Shown piece after piece: positions 59,733 through 64,000 of a stretch of DNA of 64,000 bases. How positions within the stretch are numbered: the stretch's first letter is position 1; every line of letters begins with the position of its first letter. Below the pieces are notes generated by a model that saw nothing but the letters and a program-made list of their open reading frames with translations, was not told the origin of the DNA and did not search any database. Origin of the DNA: Neobacillus cucumis. Lineage in GTDB: Bacteria; Bacillota; Bacilli; Bacillales_B; DSM-18226. The position numbers and the translations under genes were made by a program. The stretch spans positions 1 through 64,000 of the forward strand of contig NZ_JAMBOH010000008.1 in assembly GCF_023715505.1 (NCBI RefSeq), given 5' to 3'.

Positions 59733-61019
59733 TTACGTGTTTTTAAGGTGTTCCATCTCTTCTTTTGTCAGTGCTTCCCGCCAGACAGTGGCACCGAGAC
59801 CATTAAGTTTTTCAACTAAATTACTGTAGCCGCGGTCAATATGTTCAAGACCGGTTACTTCCGTTATTCCTTCGGCTAACAGACCGGCAATCACAAGGGC
59901 TGCTCCGGCTCGCAGGTCGCTTGCCTTCACTTTTGCTCCTTGCAGCTGTATAGGGCCGTTGATGATCGCAGAACGTCCTTCTACCTTGATATTCGCGTTC
60001 ATTCTTCTAAGTTCATCAATATGTTTAAAACGGGCACCATAAATCGTATCAGTGACCACGCTAGAACCTGAGGCTTTTGTTAATAGAGTCGTAATTGGCT
60101 GCTGAAGATCAGTAGGAAACCCTGGGTAAACAAGTGTTTTGATATCAACCGCTTTCAAATTCACCGAGCCGTCCACATACACTTGATCATCGCTAGTCTC
60201 GACACGCACGCCCATTTCCCGGAGCTTGGCAATCAATGATTCCAGATGCTGCGGAATCACGTTATCTACCAATACACCCTCACCTGCAGCCGCTCCTAAA
60301 ATCATATAGGTTCCTGCTTCGATCCGGTCCGGAATAATGGTGTGCCGGCAGCCATGCAAGGTTTCTACTCCATCAATTCGAATCACGTCCGTACCGGCTC
60401 CTTTTATTTTTGCGCCCATGTTCGTTAACAATGTGGCTACGTCAATAATTTCCGGTTCTTTTGCCGCGTTTTCGATAATGGTCCGTCCTTTAGCACGTAC
60501 CGCCGCCAGCATAATATTAATCGTCGCCCCGACACTGACTACATCTAAATAGATCCGGGCCCCGCGCAGTTCATCCGCACGCAAATAAATCGCGCCTTGT
60601 TCGTTCGTAATCTGAGCGCCGAGTGCTTCAAAGCCTTTAATATGTTGGTCAATCGGTCTTGGGCCGAGGTAGCAGCCGCCAGGCAAGCCAATAACCGCCT
60701 TCTTAAACCGCCCCAGCATTGCCCCCATTAAATAATAGGAAGCACGAAGTTTTTTTACTTTTCCGTTTGGCAGTGGCATCGAGATCATCGTTGAAGGGTC
60801 AACCGTCATTTCCTCATCAGTCATCGAGACATTTCCGCCGATTTCCTCGAGCAAATCCTTTAAGATTTCCACATCGGAAATGTGAGGTAATCCTTCAATT
60901 GTTACGGGTGATTCTGCTAAAATTGTAGCCGGAATTAAGGCAACGGCACTGTTTTTAGCTCCACTTATGCGAACTGTTCCTTTTAACGGATAACCGCCCG
61001 CAATTTTAAGTTTTTCCAT
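59733..61019 (-). CDS. murA2: UDP-N-acetylglucosamine 1-carboxyvinyltransferase 2
   Basis: 428-residue MurA (MurZ/MurAB type), which transfers enolpyruvate to UDP-GlcNAc in the first committed step of peptidoglycan synthesis. The active-site Cys is in [19 protein letters not shown] (about 117), so it should be fosfomycin-sensitive. ATG 61019 ([23 protein letters not shown]) has AAGGGAG upstream; the longer frame start is rejected. The place near fbaA identifies it as the second MurA copy of Bacilli. Confidence 0.95.
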   Translation of the reverse strand: MEKLKIAGGYPLKGTVRISGAKNSAVALIPATILAESPVTIEGLPHISDVEILKDLLEEIGGNVSMTDEEMTVDPSTMISMPLPNGKVKKLRASYYLMGAMLGRFKKAVIGLPGGCYLGPRPIDQHIKGFEALGAQITNEQGAIYLRADELRGARIYLDVVSVGATINIMLAAVRAKGRTIIENAAKEPEIIDVATLLTNMGAKIKGAGTDVIRIDGVETLHGCRHTIIPDRIEAGTYMILGAAAGEGVLVDNVIPQHLESLIAKLREMGVRVETSDDQVYVDGSVNLKAVDIKTLVYPGFPTDLQQPITTLLTKASGSSVVTDTIYGARFKHIDELRRMNANIKVEGRSAIINGPIQLQGAKVKASDLRAGAALVIAGLLAEGITEVTGLEHIDRGYSNLVEKLNGLGATVWREALTKEEMEHLKNT

Positions 61020-61346
61020 TACTTGACTCCCTTCTAAGCCCACAAAGATGTGTGAATGGCTCCCAGCAAAGGACTTTTATTTTAAACACAAGCACTTCTG
61101 AAGAGCACTAAGGACTAAATATCAAACGTGCTTATCCTTTATTTAAAAAGACCACTGGTATCCAGTGAGGCAGTAGGTATATTTTTCCAACACAAAAAGC
61201 CAAATTCCGACAGCTTGTCTATCATTAGTTTACACGAAAATTCCTTTTTCATGTATTTATAATAAAAAAAATTATGGGACTTTGTCCAGCAGCCTTGAGT
61301 GATTGTTTTTGTTGTGAAAAATAGAGGGAATTTTCCAATGGGAAAA

Positions 61347-61513
61347 TTAAGCGTTTGTGCGGTTACTCCAGTCTTTAAGGAAGCATTCGATTCCTTTTTC
61401 TGTTAATGGATGGTGGAACAAGCGATTAATAATTTGTAAGGAATAGTTGCAATATGCGCTCCTCTAAAAGCAGCTTCTGTTACATGGGTTGGTTTGCCCT
61501 CTCTTACTTTAAC
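61347..61513 (-). pseudogene. C-terminal relic of a transaldolase (talC/ywjH-type) gene
   Basis: Reading the minus strand from 61513, VREGKPTHVTEAAFRGAHIA TIPYKLLI is followed, after a one-base frameshift, by RLFHHPLTEKGIECFLKDWS and NRTNA with a stop at 61349-61347. This is the last 50 or so residues of a TalC-type transaldolase. The rest of the gene is gone. B. subtilis has ywjH (transaldolase) in this place between murAB and fbaA. Confidence 0.82.
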
Positions 61514-61545
61514 TAAATTTTCTGATTAATCGCCTTAAATATAAA

Positions 61546-61572
61546 CCGCCCTTAGGAAGGACGGTTTTCTTT
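61546..61572. terminator. fbaA terminator
   Basis: AACCGCCCTT and AAGGACGGTT pair with one mismatch around a 3-base loop. T-rich sequence is stronger on the plus-strand side. The other bases between murA2 and fbaA (61020-61346) show only a 6-bp dyad at 61153-61167. Confidence 0.65.
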
Positions 61573-61605
61573 TTTAAAGGTTTCGCTCAGGGAAGTCAGA
61601 AGGAC

Positions 61606-62460
61606 TTAAGCTTTGCCTGCTGAACCGAATTCGCGCATTTTGCCAATAACCGTTTCTTTGATAGCATCGCGAGCTGGGCCTAAGTATTTACGTGGATCGT
61701 ATTCATTAGGTTTTGCCGCTAATACTTCACGAACTGTTCTCGCAGAAGCAATTTGGTTTTCAGTGTTAACGTTGATTTTTGCAGTTCCAAGTGAAACTGA
61801 ACGCTGGATGTCCTTTGTTGGGATTCCAGTACCACCGTGTAATACTAGTGGCATACCAGTAAGGTTGCCGATTTCTTCCATTTCTTTGAAACCAAGGTTT
61901 GGTTCACCTTTGTAAGGACCATGTACTGAACCTAATGCAGGAGCTAAACAATCGATACCTGTGCGTTTCACAAGCTCAACGCATTCTTCGGGGTTAGCAT
62001 AGATAATGCTTCCAGAAACGTCATCTTCTTGTCCGCCAACTGTTCCTAGTTCAGCTTCAACTGAAACACCTTTTGAATGAGCGTATTCTACTACCTTTTT
62101 AGTAATTTCAACGTTTTCTTCAAATGGGTGGTGTGAAGCGTCAATCATGACAGATGTAAAACCTGCGTCGATGGCTTCTTTACATTTTTCAAAGCTTGAA
62201 CCGTGGTCAAGGTGAATTGCCACTGGTACAGTAATTTTATAATCTTCCATTAAGCCTTCTACCATTTTCACAACAGTTTTGAACCCGCCGATGTAACGGC
62301 CAGCGCCTTCAGAGACACCAAGGATTACAGGTGAATTCTCTTCTTGAGCAGCTTGAAGAATGGCTTGTGTAAATTCTAAGTTATTAATGTTGAATTGACC
62401 GACAGCGTAGCCTTCCGCTTTCGCCTTGTTAAGCATGTCTTTCATTGATACTAAAGGCAT
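61606..62460 (-). CDS. fbaA: Fructose-bisphosphate aldolase, class II
   Basis: 284-residue Zn-dependent aldolase that splits fructose 1,6-bisphosphate. Zinc ligands are in [14 protein letters not shown] (His), [22 protein letters not shown] and [16 protein letters not shown]-like [12 protein letters not shown] is the substrate loop. It is intact and of normal length. It also serves the products of the sorbitol and fructosamine pathways in this window. Confidence 0.97.
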   Translation of the reverse strand: MPLVSMKDMLNKAKAEGYAVGQFNINNLEFTQAILQAAQEENSPVILGVSEGAGRYIGGFKTVVKMVEGLMEDYKITVPVAIHLDHGSSFEKCKEAIDAGFTSVMIDASHHPFEENVEITKKVVEYAHSKGVSVEAELGTVGGQEDDVSGSIIYANPEECVELVKRTGIDCLAPALGSVHGPYKGEPNLGFKEMEEIGNLTGMPLVLHGGTGIPTKDIQRSVSLGTAKINVNTENQIASARTVREVLAAKPNEYDPRKYLGPARDAIKETVIGKMREFGSAGKA

Positions 62461-62685
62461 TTCTCTTCCTCCTTATATTAGGTTGAATATCATTTTAAAC
62501 AGGGTCTTCCATAAAAGGTTTTCCCTTCGATTTGCCGATTATGTATAAATCAAAAATGATATACAGCCTGTTAAAGTCATATGTATCATAACAAAAGAAA
62601 GGAGGAAATGCCATAATTCGAGCATGTTTTTTGAAACTGTCACAATGAAAGCGCACCCATTGGTAATTCTACGTTTTTTCGATTT

Positions 62686-63057
62686 TTAGTTGGTTTTTTG
62701 CGGTATATGTTTGCGAACTGCCGCACGAATATCGTCAATATCAAATGGTTTTGCAAAATGGGTTAGAGCACCAAGGTCTTTGGCTTCTTGAATCATATCC
62801 AATTCACCATAGGCGGTCATGATGATGACGCGAATCTCTGGCTCGATAACTTTCATTCGTTTTAAAATCTCGATACCGTCCATACCCGGAATTTTCATAT
62901 CCAAGAGGACAAGATCGGGTTGATGATTTGTCACGATCTCAAGTGCTTGGACTCCATTTGCAGCCTGAAATGTTTGATACCCTTCTTTTTGGAACACTTC
63001 ATTTAGCAAGATGCGAATGCCAAATTGATCGTCGACAATTAAAATTTTCTCTTTCAT
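62686..63057 (-). CDS. spo0F: Sporulation response regulator Spo0F
   Basis: 123-residue single-domain response regulator of the phosphorelay, passing phosphate from sensor kinases to Spo0B. Acidic pair Asp9-Asp10 (LIVDD), phospho-acceptor Asp53 (VLLDMKIPG), Thr in IIMTAYG and Lys in HFAKPFD are all present. ATG 63057 has GAGGTGGAG upstream. The 225-base gap downstream, before fbaA, holds the fbaA leader and no gene. I could not place a clear sigma-H promoter upstream. Confidence 0.96.
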   Translation of the reverse strand: MKEKILIVDDQFGIRILLNEVFQKEGYQTFQAANGVQALEIVTNHQPDLVLLDMKIPGMDGIEILKRMKVIEPEIRVIIMTAYGELDMIQEAKDLGALTHFAKPFDIDDIRAAVRKHIPQKTN

Positions 63058-63174
63058 AAACTCCACCTCTTCCTTAGCTTTCTATTTAGACTTCTTTTAC
63101 TTGTTATATTTCTACCTCTGGAAATAAATATCCTGCCTAAAGTTTTGCATTTATTTGTTATTTTACAGTTGTTT

Positions 63175-63203
63175 TTGGTTACACGCGGGAAAAAGCTTAT
63201 AAT
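63175..63203 (+). promoter_or_regulatory. Promoter of ywjG
   Basis: TTGGTT (63175-63180), 17 bases, then TATAAT (63198-63203), 24 bases before the start codon. Good sigma-A type. Confidence 0.65.
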
Positions 63204-63227
63204 AGATAGCGTACAAGGAGGGTTACT

Positions 63228-63761
63228 ATGTTAAAAATGTTTACAACCCAATTAACGGGTATTTTTAAAAAAATTGCAGAAAAAGACGAGTTTTCGTTTG
63301 AGGATGGTGCCCGCCTGCTTGCTCAAGCACCAGCAGGTGACGGTTCGATTTATATTTGGGGTGCACATGAAATGAAGGCGGTGGAATACGAGGCATTAAG
63401 CGGTGCGGAGACATTACGGAGTGCTAAATTGTTGCAGCAGGATGCTGATTTAAACAACCTTACCGATGCAGACCGCGTCCTGCTGTTTTCCCGTTTTTCA
63501 AATGACCGCGCAGCGCTCGTGCTTGCACATTTGCTCCGTGAAAAAATGATCCCCTTTGTGGCGGTTTCAACTGTGACCGAGCCCTCTGATGAGGATGTAT
63601 CACAATTAGCGGATGTCCATATTGATTTGCGGTTAACAAAAGGGCTGCTTCCTGATGAGGCTGGCAACCGCTACGGTTATCCAGCTGGGATGGCCGCTTT
63701 GTTTGTCTATCACGGCCTAAAATTCACGATTGATGAGATTTTAGCGGAATATGAAGAGTAA
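63228..63761 (+). CDS. ywjG: DUF2529 family protein YwjG
   Basis: 177-residue soluble protein of the DUF2529 family, related to the SIS sugar-phosphate fold (IYIWGAHEMKAVEYEA; VLLFSRFSNDRAALVLAHLLREKMIPFVAVSTV). The function is unknown. AAGGAGG precedes the ATG. It occupies the conserved place between spo0F and pyrG, transcribed toward pyrG. Confidence 0.88.
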   Translation: MLKMFTTQLTGIFKKIAEKDEFSFEDGARLLAQAPAGDGSIYIWGAHEMKAVEYEALSGAETLRSAKLLQQDADLNNLTDADRVLLFSRFSNDRAALVLAHLLREKMIPFVAVSTVTEPSDEDVSQLADVHIDLRLTKGLLPDEAGNRYGYPAGMAALFVYHGLKFTIDEILAEYEE

Positions 63762-63790
63762 AATAGGGCCTTGGTGGGTCCTATTTTTTT
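63762..63790 (+). terminator. ywjG terminator
   Basis: AATAGGGCC and GGTCCTATT pair (one mismatch) around a short loop and are followed by a run of seven T. It lies directly after the stop codon. Confidence 0.85.
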
Positions 63791-63791
63791 G

Positions 63792-63917
63792 ATTGGCTGA
63801 TTTTTTGGTGGGATTGGCTGATTTTTGGAGGTGATTGGCCAATTTTTGAGCAGCAATGGCTGATTTCGCCGGATCATTGGCTCATTTTCCAGCAGAATTG
63901 GCCATTTTTCCAATTTA
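63792..63917. repeat. 126-bp element of six 21-bp units, copy 2
   Basis: Units of exactly 21 bp start at 63792, 63813, 63834, 63855, 63876 and 63897, each opening with ATTGGC (one AATGGC). Unit order matches the copy at 45729-45854: unit 4 has GATTTCGCC and unit 6 ATTTTTCCAATT in both. It fills the space between the convergent terminators of ywjG and pyrG. Confidence 0.8.
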
Positions 63918-63920
63918 TTA

Positions 63921-63956
63921 CAAAATAAAAGCCAGTCCGCAAACAAGGAACTGGCC
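63921..63956 (-). terminator. pyrG terminator
   Basis: GCCAGTCC and GGAACTGGC pair with one bulge; on the minus strand the stem is followed by TTTTATTTTG. It lies about 12 bases after the pyrG stop. Confidence 0.75.
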
Positions 63957-63967
63957 ATAAAACAATA

Positions 63968-64000
63968 TTATTTTTGAATAGAAGCTTTAATAAAGTCACG
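63968..64000 (-). CDS. pyrG: CTP synthase, C-terminal end (cut by the window edge)
   Basis: Only the last ten residues and the TAA stop are present (RDFIKASIQK). They fit the C-terminus of CTP synthase, and synteny with B. subtilis (pyrG-ywjG-spo0F) supports the assignment. The rest is outside the window. Confidence 0.7.
   Translation of the reverse strand, partial: RDFIKASIQK

Noticed and set aside
62600..62616. AAAGGAGG followed by ATG on the plus strand upstream of fbaA
   Set aside because: The ATG is followed at once by CCA and TAA, so no peptide longer than two residues results.
63710..63958. Minus-strand frame with NQPI/NWPI heptad repeats
   Set aside because: Same reason as above; it also overlaps the ywjG end and both terminators.

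Overview
The window is chromosomal DNA from a low-to-moderate GC, spore-forming Bacillaceae bacterium, most like Neobacillus or Bacillus sensu lato. The grounds are the AAGGAGG ribosome binding sites, the sporulation genes (spoIIR, spo0F, a YhcN/YlaJ lipoprotein), sigma-B-like promoters, and a right half that follows the Bacillus subtilis pyrG-to-atp gene order. Nearly all genes are on the minus strand, so the map reads from right to left. I ran no searches; functions come from reading the proteins and from family knowledge.

Layout. 1-2.6 kb: a CorA-type metal channel and a small stress-type pair. 2.6-8.9 kb: a sorbitol (glucitol) PTS operon, srlD-gutR-gutM-srlA-srlE-srlB, followed by an FSA/TalC-type aldolase. 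9-12.6 kb: a CNNM/CorB-like transporter, a mechanosensitive-channel-like protein, a lipoprotein and CsbD; facing sigma-B-like promoters sit in the middle. 12.8-23.4 kb: an 11-gene complex I operon (nuoA-D, nuoH-N, no nuoEFG) with a strikingly Ala/Lys-rich NuoC extension. 23.4-24.8 kb: a 1.4 kb gene-free region holding a 208-bp inverted-repeat element and an array of eight 52-bp repeats. 24.8-34.4 kb: YitT and a fructoselysine (frl) catabolic cluster with two SIS-domain deglycase candidates, an epimerase, a kinase, an ABC transporter and a GntR regulator; all three promoters carry a shared operator-like dyad. 34.6-42.1 kb: the complete atp operon with atpI and atpZ. 42.4-45.6 kb: a Vpr-like serine protease and a frameshifted NERD gene. 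45.9-63.8 kb: the conserved block upp, glyA, ywlG, rpiB, ywlE, mntP, tsaC (ywlC), a ywlB-like GNAT gene, spoIIR, prmC, prfA, yhcN-like, tdk, rpmE, rho, murA2, fbaA, spo0F, ywjG, with the end of pyrG at the right edge.

How it fits together. Sorbitol and Amadori products are imported, phosphorylated and cleaved to hexose phosphates that enter glycolysis (FbaA lies in the same window). Complex I and the F1Fo ATP synthase cover energy conservation. The right block serves nucleotide salvage, one-carbon metabolism, translation termination and early sporulation.

The most unusual content is non-coding: the 52-bp hairpin array; a 126-bp element made of six 21-bp units, present twice in the same unit order, plus a third 21-bp-period array; 13-bp palindromes that repeatedly sit 1-12 bp after stop codons and once appear as an in-frame insertion in prmC; three copies of a roughly 157-bp folded repeat; a DnaA-box cluster around the tsaC start; and a decayed transaldolase gene between murA2 and fbaA.
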